A stretch of 64,000 nt of DNA from Gammaproteobacteria bacterium UBA2675 (GCA_002354805.1 DEMH01000015.1:223230-287229); one strand, 5' to 3'; positions 42,190-51,443 are shown, counted from the first letter of the stretch. A program made the numbers and translations. The notes: a model not told the origin generated them from the sequence alone.

Positions 42190-43870
42190 GTTAATGTTCC
42201 CACCTGCGTTCATCATGATCATCGGCGCCATGCTGCTGCCGGTGGTCCGCGATAGTTTCCGTCCAGTTCTTCTGGTGCTGGTACCGCTGCTGACTCTGCT
42301 GATGATCTGGAACCTGGATGACGGTGTGCTGTTAAGCGCCCGATTCCTCGGTTATGAAGTCGAACTGGTTGAGGCCAGCAATGTCCGGCGCCTGTTCGCG
42401 ACGATATTCGCCCTCATGGCCATGATCGGCGGATTTTTTGCCTTCAGGCATGCGAAAGTTGCTGAGCTCTCGGCGGCCATGGCTTATGCCGCCGGCGCTG
42501 TCGGTGTTTCTTTCGCCGGTGATTTGATTACGCTGTTCCTGTTCTGGGAATTCATGGCGCTGTTCTCGACGATCGTGGTCTGGTGTGGAGGCACTGAGGA
42601 GGCGCGCCGTGCCGGTATTCGCTACGGCATCATGCACCTGATCGGCGGCATCATTCTCAAAATTGGTATTGAAGGTGTGGCAATCCAGACCGGCTCCATC
42701 GAGATTCAGGCCCTGCAGCTGGAAAGTTTTGCCACCTGGATGATTCTGATTGGCATACTGATCAATGCGGCGGCGCCTCCGGTCTCTGCATGGCTGTCAG
42801 ATGCCTACCCTGAAGCAAGCCCGACCGGTTCTGTGTTCCTCTCGGCGTTCACAACCAAAACGGCCGTACTGGCACTATGGTTGCTGTTCCCTGGTCAGTC
42901 TGTGCTGATCTGGATCGGTCTGTACATGATTTTCTACGGAATAATCTACGCGCTGATGGAAAACGACATGCGGCGCATTCTGGCTTACTCAATCGTAAAC
43001 CAGGTGGGGTTCATGGTTGTAGGTGTTGGTATTGGTACCGAGATGGCGCTTAACGGTGTGGCCGCGCATGCCTTCTCGCATATCATCTACAAAGCACTGT
43101 TGCTGATGAGCGCGGGTGCGGTCATGGTCCAGACCGGCAAGCGCAAGTGTACTGATCTTGGCGGTCTGTACCGAACCATGCCGGTGACCGCTGTATGTGG
43201 CATCATAGGCGCACTTGCCATCTCGGCATTCCCATACACCTCGGGTTTCATTTCCAAGTCAATGATCAGCTCAGGCGCTGCCTACGAACAGTACGCCTTT
43301 GTCTGGTACTGCCTGGTAGCTGCATCGGCTGGTGTATTCCTGCATGCCGGCATTAAATTCCCTTGGTTTGTGTTTTTCCAAAAGGATTCTGGCCTGCGAC
43401 CGAAGGATCCTTCCTGGAACATGCAGGCGGCGATGATTTTCTTTGCTGCGGCCTGCGTGCTGATCGGTGTTTTCCCGCAGATACTGTATGACTTCCTGCC
43501 ATTCGAGGCGACATACGAGCCGTATACAGCGGACCACCTGGTGACCCAGTTGCAGCTATTGCTGTTTGCTGGTCTGGCGTTCTTCGTGACCCTGCCATTG
43601 ATGAAACGCACGCTGACCATCAGCCTCGATGTAGACTTTTTCTACCGACGGCTCGGGCCGATTCTGTGGCGTGCATTCGAACGCCTGGTAAAAGGTCTGG
43701 GGGATTTGCTGCAGGCACTGGTCGTCAAACCCAGTAAATCAATTCCGGCAATGCTGCTGCGATATCATGGCCCGGAAGGCCCGCTGGCCCGAACCTGGCC
43801 GACTGGCAGTATGCTGTTGTGGGTGACAGTGCTGCTGGTTGTCATTCTGATAGGGGCCCGGTTGCTGTAA
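42176..43870 (+). CDS. Third antiporter-like subunit (MrpD-like, modified TM7)
   Basis: A 564-residue NuoL/MrpD-family protein. The TM5 Glu (LFWEFMALFSTIVVW), TM8 Lys (FTTKTAVLALWLL) and TM12 Lys (GFISKSMISS) are present. The TM7 segment reads LINAAAPPVSAWLSDAYPEA, with Asn where proton-pumping relatives have Lys. The C-terminus extends beyond the core with amphipathic helices (RRLGPILWRAFERLVKGL) and a last transmembrane segment, reminiscent of the lateral helix of NuoL. It ends the operon. Confidence 0.85.
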   Translation: MTISELMFPPAFIMIIGAMLLPVVRDSFRPVLLVLVPLLTLLMIWNLDDGVLLSARFLGYEVELVEASNVRRLFATIFALMAMIGGFFAFRHAKVAELSAAMAYAAGAVGVSFAGDLITLFLFWEFMALFSTIVVWCGGTEEARRAGIRYGIMHLIGGIILKIGIEGVAIQTGSIEIQALQLESFATWMILIGILINAAAPPVSAWLSDAYPEASPTGSVFLSAFTTKTAVLALWLLFPGQSVLIWIGLYMIFYGIIYALMENDMRRILAYSIVNQVGFMVVGVGIGTEMALNGVAAHAFSHIIYKALLLMSAGAVMVQTGKRKCTDLGGLYRTMPVTAVCGIIGALAISAFPYTSGFISKSMISSGAAYEQYAFVWYCLVAASAGVFLHAGIKFPWFVFFQKDSGLRPKDPSWNMQAAMIFFAAACVLIGVFPQILYDFLPFEATYEPYTADHLVTQLQLLLFAGLAFFVTLPLMKRTLTISLDVDFFYRRLGPILWRAFERLVKGLGDLLQALVVKPSKSIPAMLLRYHGPEGPLARTWPTGSMLLWVTVLLVVILIGARLL

Positions 43871-43880
43871 CAGCAACCGG
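43858..43880. terminator. Hairpin at the end of the antiporter operon
   Basis: CCGGTTGCTG-TAA-CAGCAACCGG is a perfect 10-bp stem whose loop is the stop codon of the last antiporter gene. Further GC-rich inverted repeats (CCGGAC/GTCCGG) follow to 43893. No U-tract. Lies between convergent genes and probably ends both transcripts. Confidence 0.5.
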
Positions 43881-43907
43881 ACCTGCCGTCCGGCGAAGCT
43901 GCCGGAT

Positions 43908-45527
43908 TTACTCCACGTGCAGAATCAGCTCCTGGCCCGGGTGGATCAGAGCACGTTGGCTGATGCCATTCCACTCAGTAATATCCTCTACACTGACACC
44001 ATGCCGTCTGGCGATTCCCGCAAGGGTGTCGCCCGATTTGACTTCATAACGCTGGGTCAGGGTAGCCTGGTTGCTGCCTGACAGGTCGGCAGCTGCTGTC
44101 AGGTTACCGGCCTGCAGAACCAGTCGCTGCCCCGGTTGCAACACAGCGCTCTCGCTCAAACTGTTCCAGCGCCTCAGCTCATTGACAGTTAGGCTGTAGC
44201 GATTGGCGATGCTCCAGAGGCTGTCTCCGCTTTTGACAATGTAATTGCCCGCAGGTATCGGCTGATTATTGTTCGCTGCCAGAATGCTGGCCATTACTGG
44301 GATGCCGTCACCGGCACCATAGGCGCGCGGAATCAACAGATCATCACCTGCCCGAATGGAGCTCCCGGTAAGATTGTTGGCCTGCTGCAGGGCGGCGACC
44401 GTAGTTCGCTGAGAACGTGCGATGCCGCTCAGCGTATCGCCAGGTTTTATCTGATAACGTTCCCAGGTAACACGGTTGTCGCCCAGATCAGCAAGATTGG
44501 CGGAAAACCGTTCAGCAGCATCCAGCGGCAGATTGATCAGGTGAGGGCCCTGCGGACGGGTAGCCCACTGCAGATAACCGGGGTTGAGTTGATACAGCAG
44601 TTCCGGCTCTATCCCAGCCAGTTGTGCCGCCAGATTCAGATCGATCTGCGAGCCTGCGTCGACACGCGCCAGCCAGGTGGTATCGGGTACCGGCTCTAAC
44701 GCGAGTTCGTTTGATAATGGGTCTGCCATCAGATACGCCAGTGCGAGTAGTCGCGGTACATGACGCTGTGTCTCTCCTGGCAGTGACAAGGACCAGAAAT
44801 CGGTGCCCCGGCCATTACGCTCGTTGCGCTCAATGGCTCTGGAAACGGTTCCCTGGCCGGCGTTGTAGGCAGCCAGTGTCAGTAACCAGTCCTCGTCAAA
44901 TCGTGAGTGTAAGGTCTGAAGGTAATCGAGAGCTGCACTGGTTGACGCGATCGGGTCGTGACGGCCGTCGTACCACCAGTCTCGCTGCAGGCCCAGGCTG
45001 GCTGCGGTGGGTGCCATGAATTGCCACAGGCCTGCTGCATTGACGGGAGACCGGGCACTGGGTTCAAAGGCGCTCTCAATAAAGGGCAGCAGTGCGAGCT
45101 CGGTCGGCAGATTGCGCTGCTGGACCTCTGTTACGATTTCGTAAATGAACGGAGCAGCGCGTGCACTGATCTCGGTAATAAAGCTGCGATTAGTCAAAAA
45201 CCAGTCAATTTCTTCCTGAATGCTGTCGTTGTAATGTTGGTGGTAGAACTGCATGCCTTCGCTGACCCGGAACCACACACTGTTCTGAAATTCGATCTCG
45301 GCCTGGGACAGTTCCAGTTCCGGCTGGGTTTCACGTTGGGTCCGTATCTGTTGCGCACGATTGCGTGTCTGGGCAACGCTTCGTGTTTGTGTGGACAGTG
45401 GGCCGGCCTGTTCGGTATCTTCGGCCGGCGGTGGCAGAGTGCTGCAGGCATTGATGAGTAGAGTCAGGGAAATCAGGGCCGACAGTCGCCGGCGCTTGAA
45501 ACGGGGTTTGGATGATTCTGGAGTCAT
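43908..45527 (-). CDS. mltD: Membrane-bound lytic murein transglycosylase D
   Basis: A 539-residue lipoprotein that cleaves peptidoglycan glycan strands. The signal peptide ends at a lipobox (LLINAC). The SLT domain has ALLPFIESAFEPSARSPVNA (catalytic Glu), AAGLWQFMAPTAASLGL and LAAYNAGQGTVSRAI. Three LysM domains follow (YQIKPGDTLSGIA, YIVKSGDSLWSIA, YEVKSGDTLAGIA). The start at 45527 is chosen so that the signal peptide is at the N-terminus and the gene does not overlap gloB. Confidence 0.94.
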   Translation of the reverse strand: MTPESSKPRFKRRRLSALISLTLLINACSTLPPPAEDTEQAGPLSTQTRSVAQTRNRAQQIRTQRETQPELELSQAEIEFQNSVWFRVSEGMQFYHQHYNDSIQEEIDWFLTNRSFITEISARAAPFIYEIVTEVQQRNLPTELALLPFIESAFEPSARSPVNAAGLWQFMAPTAASLGLQRDWWYDGRHDPIASTSAALDYLQTLHSRFDEDWLLTLAAYNAGQGTVSRAIERNERNGRGTDFWSLSLPGETQRHVPRLLALAYLMADPLSNELALEPVPDTTWLARVDAGSQIDLNLAAQLAGIEPELLYQLNPGYLQWATRPQGPHLINLPLDAAERFSANLADLGDNRVTWERYQIKPGDTLSGIARSQRTTVAALQQANNLTGSSIRAGDDLLIPRAYGAGDGIPVMASILAANNNQPIPAGNYIVKSGDSLWSIANRYSLTVNELRRWNSLSESAVLQPGQRLVLQAGNLTAAADLSGSNQATLTQRYEVKSGDTLAGIARRHGVSVEDITEWNGISQRALIHPGQELILHVE

Positions 45528-45592
45528 GTTTCCTGCAGTATTCCTGTTAGTCGTTTCCTGCCGGCCATCTTCCTGTCTGGCCTGGCGTTTGT

Positions 45593-46387
45593 CTATGCGT
45601 TGTCCTTCCAACGACGCAGGGCAGCAAATGTGCCGCAGTCATCATTGATCTCAGCGGAAGAATGATCGATTACACGCTGTTTGAGGCTGTCATTGTGACA
45701 ACGCAAAAACGGATTGGTTCGCAATTCTAACTCAATTGTTGAGGGGAGCGTCGGCAAATGTTTCGCGCGCTTAGTTTTCTCAGCTTCAATCCGCTGTTGC
45801 AGATCGGTGTTCTGTGGTTCGGCAAGCGATGCAAATTCAAGGTTCTTGAGTGTGTATTCGTGCGCGCAGTAGACCCGCGTGTTACCGGGCAGACTGCTCA
45901 GACGCTGCAGCGACTGGTACATCATTTCGGGCGTACCTTCAAAAATACGGCCGCAGCCGCCCGCGAAGAGTGTGTCGCCACAAAACAGAGCAGGGGAGTC
46001 ATCGCCCGGCTGTTTGCCGAAATACGCGATATGGTCCAGTGTATGACCGGGTACCGTAATAACCTGAAGTCTGAAGCCACCGACGACCTCAAGCTGATCG
46101 GCCTCACCAACAGCGGTGCTTATGCCTTCAATATGACCGCCTTTTGGACCATAAACCGGCACGGAATAGCGTGACAGCAGCGTTTTCAGACCACCAACAT
46201 GATCTGCGTGGTGATGAGTTATCAGTATTGAGTGCAGCTTGAGATCTTTTTCCTGAAGAAACGCGATCACGGGTTCGGCGTCCCCCGGATCGACTACAGT
46301 GCATGCACTGCCATGACAGATAGCCCATATGTAGTTGTCATTAAACGCCGGTATGGGAAGCATACTGAACTGCGCCTGATCGCTCAT
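45593..46387 (-). CDS. gloB: Hydroxyacylglutathione hydrolase (glyoxalase II)
   Basis: A 264-residue metallo-beta-lactamase fold enzyme that hydrolyses S-lactoylglutathione, the last step of methylglyoxal detoxification. The metal site is THHHADHVGG with a later His in VPGHTLDHIAYF, Asp in FCGDTLFAGGCGR and YCAHEYTLKNLEFA. The C-terminal HAGH_C domain ends ALRRWKDN. GGAG precedes the ATG. It lies upstream of mltD, as in E. coli, and diverges from the methyltransferase. Confidence 0.96.
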   Translation of the reverse strand: MSDQAQFSMLPIPAFNDNYIWAICHGSACTVVDPGDAEPVIAFLQEKDLKLHSILITHHHADHVGGLKTLLSRYSVPVYGPKGGHIEGISTAVGEADQLEVVGGFRLQVITVPGHTLDHIAYFGKQPGDDSPALFCGDTLFAGGCGRIFEGTPEMMYQSLQRLSSLPGNTRVYCAHEYTLKNLEFASLAEPQNTDLQQRIEAEKTKRAKHLPTLPSTIELELRTNPFLRCHNDSLKQRVIDHSSAEINDDCGTFAALRRWKDNA

Positions 46388-46481
46388 GGTGTTCTCCTTT
46401 TGCTGCTTTTCTCAATGATATCAGATCAGGTTTGGTGAGTTTCCGTTGCGGTGCTAGAATCCAGACTTGAGGAGAATGCCA

Positions 46482-47327
46482 ATGTCATCCCACAACCGCA
46501 AACCCGAGTTACCCGACCCCGTGACGCTGGAGCCAGAACTATCTGCGTGGCTGCAATCACCGCTGGGTCAGGCCTTGCTGGATGCTCAGCGCCAGGCGCT
46601 ATACCCGGTGCTCAGTCGTGTGTTTGGCTATCATGTTCTGCAGTTGTCCTGTGCACCGCAGGTGGACATGTTGCAGGACTGCCTGGTCGGGCACAAGATT
46701 TGTTTCGCACCGGCCTGGCGACCAGGTATCAACCAGCCTGTGGCCAGCATCGAGTCCTTGCCACTGGAAACCGACAGCGTTGACGCCGTTCTGCTGCACC
46801 ATGCGCTGGATTACACGAATGACAGCCACCGGCTATTGCGGGAAGCGACACGGGTATTGCGGCCAGGTGGACGTTTGCTGATCGTTGGCTTTAATCCCGT
46901 CAGTCTCTGGGGGCTCAGCAAATTGCTGCGCTGGCGACCACGTACACCATGGAATGCTCGTTTCCTGTCGCGGCGTCGTTTGTCGGACTGGTTGAGCCTT
47001 CTGGATTTTAACGTCGACAAAGTCACTTACGGTGGGTTTCTGCCACCGCTCAAGCACCCACGGATTCTTGGTAAAGCCGCCGATTTTGAGCGTTGGCTGG
47101 ATAAACTGGGCAATCCGACAGGTGCATTCTATATGGTGGTCGCCAGCAAGCAGCGCGTGCCCCTGATTCCGGTAGCACCGCGCTGGCGTAAGATGCAGCG
47201 GCCGGCGCTCGGCGTACCATTGCCTGAAACGGGTCGTGTCGCCAGCCAGCCAGGCAGGGCGGCCGGCAGGGCGCGCAAAGTCGTTCCGCTGCGCCCCTAC
47301 AGACGTCATACTCCCGATCACGAATAA
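46482..47327 (+). CDS. SAM-dependent methyltransferase (YafS-like)
   Basis: A 281-residue class I methyltransferase. The motif I region is weak, but VDAVLLHHALDYTNDSHRLL and EATRVLRPGGRLLIVGFNP are typical of the Methyltransf_11 fold. The C-terminus is a basic tail. Homologues at this spot between gloB and rnhA (E. coli yafS) have no proven substrate. ATG 46482 has GAGGAG 7 nt upstream. Confidence 0.8.
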   Translation: MSSHNRKPELPDPVTLEPELSAWLQSPLGQALLDAQRQALYPVLSRVFGYHVLQLSCAPQVDMLQDCLVGHKICFAPAWRPGINQPVASIESLPLETDSVDAVLLHHALDYTNDSHRLLREATRVLRPGGRLLIVGFNPVSLWGLSKLLRWRPRTPWNARFLSRRRLSDWLSLLDFNVDKVTYGGFLPPLKHPRILGKAADFERWLDKLGNPTGAFYMVVASKQRVPLIPVAPRWRKMQRPALGVPLPETGRVASQPGRAAGRARKVVPLRPYRRHTPDHE

Positions 47328-47348
47328 GTTATAAATAAGGCTGGATGA

Positions 47349-47816
47349 TTGAAAGAAGTTGTTGAAATTTATACCGATGGCGCCTGTCGTGGCAACCCGG
47401 GGCCAGGTGGTTGGGGGGCTGTTCTGCGTTACCGTGGGGTGGAGAAGCAACTGTATGGCGGCAGTTACCACACTACCAACAACAAGATGGAGCTGCTTGC
47501 CGTCATCAAGGCGCTTGAGGCACTCAAACGTCCGGGCTGTCAGGTTTCACTATACAGCGACTCACGCTACGTCCTGACAGGCATCAGTGAATGGTTGCCC
47601 AACTGGAAGCGTCGCGGCTGGAAGACTGCCAATCGCAAGCCGGTATTGAATCAGGAGCTGTGGCAGGCGCTCGACGAGCTAAGTCAGCAGCACGATATTG
47701 ACTGGCACTGGGTCAAGGGACACAGTGGCCACCCGGGCAATGAGCTGGCGGATGAATTGGCCAATCGTGGTATTGATGAGTTGCCGGCACAGGCAGATAC
47801 GGGAGTGCATCAGTAG
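47349..47816 (+). CDS. rnhA: Ribonuclease HI
   Basis: A 155-residue enzyme that degrades RNA in RNA-DNA hybrids. The catalytic acids are Asp in IYTDGACRGNPGPGGWG, Glu in TTNNKMELLAVI, Asp in LYSDSRYVL and Asp in HPGNELADELAN. The start is TTG at 47349 with AAGGCTGGA upstream. Its stop overlaps the dnaQ start by 1 nt (TAGTG). Confidence 0.96.
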   Translation: MKEVVEIYTDGACRGNPGPGGWGAVLRYRGVEKQLYGGSYHTTNNKMELLAVIKALEALKRPGCQVSLYSDSRYVLTGISEWLPNWKRRGWKTANRKPVLNQELWQALDELSQQHDIDWHWVKGHSGHPGNELADELANRGIDELPAQADTGVHQ

Positions 47817-48535
47817 TGCGTCAGATTGTACTGGATACAGAAACGACCGGCCTGGAAGCCTCCCAGGGACACCGGATCATCGAAATAGGTTGCGTTGAAG
47901 TTGAACATCGCAGGCTTACGGGCAATCACTATCACCAGTATGTCAGACCTGAGCGGGAAATTGACGAAGGTGCACAGGAAGTGCACGGCATTAGCAACGA
48001 ATTTCTGGCGGACAAACCGGTGTTCGCCGATATTGCTGATGAGTTTCTTGAATTTGTGCGTGGGTCAGAACTGCTGATACACAACGCCCCGTTCGATATT
48101 GGATTCCTTGACGCGGAACTGGAGCGGCTCGGCTCATCCTATGGGCGGATGGCAGATTATTGTCGCATTACCGATACATTGCAGCTGGCCCGGCGCAAAC
48201 ACCCCGGTCAGCGCAACAGTCTTGATGCCCTTTGTAAGCGTTATGAGGTCGATAACTCGCATCGTGAACTTCACGGCGCCTTGCTTGACTCGGAGATACT
48301 GGCCGACGTTTATCTGCTGATGACCGGTGGTCAGACTGATCTGAGTCTGGCCGAAGAAGCCGCGTCAGAGAATGACAGCGGTGCTACACAAGCTGTTCGT
48401 GTCAGCCGCGAAGGTCTGTCGCTGGCAGTTTCGCAGCCAACACAGGCAGAGTGGCAGGCACACCAGAAGCTTCTGGAACGCATCCACAAGGCCAGTGGCG
48501 AGAATTGTGTATGGCTCAGAGGCAAGTCCGACTAA
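47816..48535 (+). CDS. dnaQ: DNA polymerase III epsilon subunit (proofreading exonuclease)
   Basis: A 239-residue 3'-5' exonuclease subunit. ExoI motif is VLDTETTGLEASQGHRIIEI, ExoII LLIHNAPFDIGFLDAEL, ExoIII HRELHGALLDSEILADVYLL. A short C-terminal tail should bind the alpha subunit. The start is GTG, overlapping the rnhA stop by one base. In E. coli dnaQ and rnhA are adjacent but divergent; here they run in the same direction. Confidence 0.95.
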   Translation: MRQIVLDTETTGLEASQGHRIIEIGCVEVEHRRLTGNHYHQYVRPEREIDEGAQEVHGISNEFLADKPVFADIADEFLEFVRGSELLIHNAPFDIGFLDAELERLGSSYGRMADYCRITDTLQLARRKHPGQRNSLDALCKRYEVDNSHRELHGALLDSEILADVYLLMTGGQTDLSLAEEAASENDSGATQAVRVSREGLSLAVSQPTQAEWQAHQKLLERIHKASGENCVWLRGKSD

Positions 48536-49320
48536 TGCCTGCCGCCGTCATCCTTTTTCACGAAGGCAGTGTTCTGCTGAATAATGGGCGTCCTCTCTGG
48601 AATCCAAATGTACTGAACCGCCCTGATGTTGTGCTTCGCGCCTTGTTGCCGGTAGCCGATGAGGCCGGAGGCGCAGGTGTTTACCAGGTTGCGGTGCTTG
48701 ACTCCCTCAAACCATTCCCCGGTATTGAGCCGGTCGGCGTGCGCCAGTTTTTGCTGGAGTCAGGCTTTGATTCATTTTCGGTCGTGGGTCGTGCCAGTCA
48801 GCTTGTAAATTGGTACATCATGCACCGCTACTGTGGCGCCTGTGGACATCAGACAGAATTGGTGGAAGCAGCGAACCGTGTGTCGTGTACTGCCTGTGGC
48901 AAGGAATATTACCCCCGCATTAATCCCTGCATTATTGTCCTGATTACCCGAGGCGACAAAATTCTGCTGGCCAGAAGCAGTCGTCGCGGCACTGATTTTT
49001 ACAGCTGTCTGGCTGGTTTTATCGAGCCAGGGGAGAGCGCAGAACAGGCGGTAAGGCGGGAAGTCTTCGAAGAGGTCGGCCTGCAGGTCACCAATATTCG
49101 CTATACCGGCAGTCAGCCGTGGCCGTTTCCGTCTCAGTTAATGCTTGGTTTTTATGCCGATTATCTGGATGGCGAAATTAACCCCGACCCGGAAGAGATT
49201 GCTGATGCCGATTGGTATGCTGTTGATCAGCTACCGAAGGTACCTTCCCCGCGCATAAGCATTGCTGGGCAATTGATAGAGACGTATGTGGAATCGGCGC
49301 TGAACAACAGCGCTCGCTGA
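48535..49320 (+). CDS. nudC: NAD(+) diphosphatase NudC
   Basis: A 261-residue Nudix enzyme that cleaves NAD(H) and removes NAD caps from RNA. Two CxxC zinc-ribbon pairs are in YCGACGHQTEL and CTACGKEYYPR. The Nudix box is GFIEPGESAEQAVRREVFEE-VG, and the NudC-specific SQPWPFPSQLM follows. The ATG overlaps the dnaQ stop by one base (TAATG), forming the coupled chain rnhA-dnaQ-nudC. Confidence 0.94.
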   Translation: MPAAVILFHEGSVLLNNGRPLWNPNVLNRPDVVLRALLPVADEAGGAGVYQVAVLDSLKPFPGIEPVGVRQFLLESGFDSFSVVGRASQLVNWYIMHRYCGACGHQTELVEAANRVSCTACGKEYYPRINPCIIVLITRGDKILLARSSRRGTDFYSCLAGFIEPGESAEQAVRREVFEEVGLQVTNIRYTGSQPWPFPSQLMLGFYADYLDGEINPDPEEIADADWYAVDQLPKVPSPRISIAGQLIETYVESALNNSAR

Positions 49321-49336
49321 AAGGAGAATGTAAATC

Positions 49337-50383
49337 TTGGAATACTTTGTTGAATACCTGATGTTTCTTGCGAGGGCGGTAACCATCGTCGTGGCCATTT
49401 TTGCGGTGGTAAGCATTCTTGTTGCTGCCGGTCAGCGCAACCGTCGCCAGGTGAACCGCGGCAGTATTTCTGTGATTCACCTGAACAAAGAAATTGAAGA
49501 CCTGAAAGAGAGTCTGCAGCGCGTGATTCTGGACAAGTTCATGCTTAAAAAGCTGTTGAAGGCACAGAAGAAAAAAGACAAAGAAGAGGCGCGCAGGCAA
49601 AAGGGTGAGCAAAACAGTGAGCAGCGTAAAAAACGCATTTTTGTCCTGAGTTTCAATGGCGACATGGAAGCAAACGAGGTGGAATCGCTGCGGCAGGAAG
49701 TGACTGCTGTGCTGACCATGGCAGAGTCAAATGACGAAGTCATGTTGCGACTGGAGAGCCCGGGTGGCATGGTGCATGCCTACGGACTGGCGGCGTCGCA
49801 GTTGCTCAGACTCAAGCAGAGCAATATCCCGCTCACCATCTGCGTAGACAAAGTTGCAGCAAGCGGCGGTTACATGATGGCGTGTCTGGCGGATCGGCTG
49901 CTGGCAGCGCCGTTTGCCATCATAGGCTCGATAGGCGTGCTGGTGCAGATGCCGAACATCCACAGGCTGTTGAAGAAAAACGATGTTGATTTCGAGATGA
50001 TCACGGCTGGTGAATATAAGCGGACTCTGACTCCATTCACTGAGGTGACTGAAAAAGGGCGCGAAAAGGTCAAGCAGGATGTTGAAGAGATGCATGGCCT
50101 GTTCAAGGACTGGGTTCAGCGCTACCGGCCCGTCGTAGACATTGATCAAATCTCCACCGGAGAGACCTGGGTAGGCATGCAGGCTCATGACCGCAAAATG
50201 GTTGATGACATCGGAACCAGCGATGACTTCATAGTCCAGTCTTGCGAAGCTGCGGATGTTTACGAGGTCAGTTATGAAATACGTGTGCCGCTGGGCGAAA
50301 AAATTGGTGGGGTGCTGCAGAGGGCCATGGACAAGACTTTATTGAACTGGTGGCAACGCCTGCGCACGCCGCAGCAATTCTGA
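49337..50383 (+). CDS. sohB: Inner-membrane protease SohB (S49 family)
   Basis: A 348-residue S49 peptidase with an N-terminal transmembrane segment (about residues 8-32), a charged coiled-coil stretch (KAQKKKDKEEARRQKGEQ), and the protease domain. The catalytic Ser lies in DKVAASGGYMMACLADRL and IIGSIGVLVQMPNIH follows. The start is TTG with AAGGAG 10 nt upstream. It likely acts at the periplasmic face of the inner membrane, downstream of nudC by 16 nt. Confidence 0.9.
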   Translation: MEYFVEYLMFLARAVTIVVAIFAVVSILVAAGQRNRRQVNRGSISVIHLNKEIEDLKESLQRVILDKFMLKKLLKAQKKKDKEEARRQKGEQNSEQRKKRIFVLSFNGDMEANEVESLRQEVTAVLTMAESNDEVMLRLESPGGMVHAYGLAASQLLRLKQSNIPLTICVDKVAASGGYMMACLADRLLAAPFAIIGSIGVLVQMPNIHRLLKKNDVDFEMITAGEYKRTLTPFTEVTEKGREKVKQDVEEMHGLFKDWVQRYRPVVDIDQISTGETWVGMQAHDRKMVDDIGTSDDFIVQSCEAADVYEVSYEIRVPLGEKIGGVLQRAMDKTLLNWWQRLRTPQQF

Positions 50384-50423
50384 CTTTCACGCAATACAAA
50401 CTTCACGCGATACAGGATAGTTT

Positions 50424-51443
50424 ATGAAACTTGATCAGGAATCATTCAAAGCATTGCTTGTTACCGAACATGCCGGCGATGACGGCAAAAACCGATACGA
50501 GTCGGCATTGGTCGATCGCAAGGTTGCGGAGCTGCCTGCAGGTGATGTGCTGATTCGCGTGGCCTATTCGTCACTCAATTACAAAGACGCACTTTCAGCC
50601 GCAGGCAACAAAGGCGTGACGCGCAATTACCCTCATACACCGGGTATTGACGCGGCAGGCGTTGTGGCAGAGTCGGAGAACGAACACTTCAAGCCGGGTG
50701 ATGAAGTGATTGTTATTGGTTACGATCTTGGCATGAATACCGCTGGTGGTTTTGGGCAGTACATTCGTGTGCCAGCTGACTGGGTTGTGCCCAGGCCAGC
50801 AGGCTTGAGCCTTCAGGAAAGCATGATCATCGGCACAGCCGGCTTTACCGCAGCCCTGTGCGTGGAAAAGCTGCTCCTTAACGGGGTGGATGCAGACTCG
50901 GGTCCCGTTCTGGTAACGGGTGCCAGTGGCGGGGTTGGCAGTTTTGCGGTGGCTCTGCTTGCCCAGCTGGGCTTTTCTGTTGCGGCCATGACCGGCTCCA
51001 GCCAGGCGGCTGATTTCCTGAAGGGTCTTGGCGCTACTGAAATTATAGGTCGGGAAGACTACGCCAGCCCCAACCCGCGACCTTTGTTGAAGGAACAATG
51101 GGGCGGGGCAGTCGATGCCGTTGGTGGTGACATCCTGTTTAATGTCGTCAAATCCCTGCGCTATGGTGGCAGCGTGGCATGTTGTGGACTGGTCGCGTCA
51201 CCCACATTTGATGCGTCGGTATTTCCGTTTATTCTGCGGGGAGTGAACCTGCTGGGAATCGATTCGGTGAACCTGCCAATTTCTCACAAGCGACAGCTAT
51301 GGAACAAGCTGGCTGCTAATTGGAAACCCGCTCAGCTGGCATCACTGCAAACCACGGTGTCACTGGCGCAACTTTCCGATGCGCTCAAACAGGTCCTGGC
51401 GGGCAAGTCGACTGGTCGACTGGTTCTGGATCTGCAAGCTTAA
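50424..51443 (+). CDS. YhdH/YhfP family quinone oxidoreductase (AcuI-like)
   Basis: A 339-residue zinc-free medium-chain dehydrogenase. Signs are YSSLNYKDALSAAGNKGVTR, PHTPGIDAAGVV, GYDLGMNTAGGFGQYIRVPA and the NADPH site VTGASGGVGSFAVALLAQLG. Members of this family include AcuI, which reduces the toxic acrylyl-CoA made from DMSP and propionate metabolism in marine bacteria. Whether this one does so cannot be told. It overlaps the convergent DUF934 gene by 4 nt. Confidence 0.88.
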   Translation: MKLDQESFKALLVTEHAGDDGKNRYESALVDRKVAELPAGDVLIRVAYSSLNYKDALSAAGNKGVTRNYPHTPGIDAAGVVAESENEHFKPGDEVIVIGYDLGMNTAGGFGQYIRVPADWVVPRPAGLSLQESMIIGTAGFTAALCVEKLLLNGVDADSGPVLVTGASGGVGSFAVALLAQLGFSVAAMTGSSQAADFLKGLGATEIIGREDYASPNPRPLLKEQWGGAVDAVGGDILFNVVKSLRYGGSVACCGLVASPTFDASVFPFILRGVNLLGIDSVNLPISHKRQLWNKLAANWKPAQLASLQTTVSLAQLSDALKQVLAGKSTGRLVLDLQA

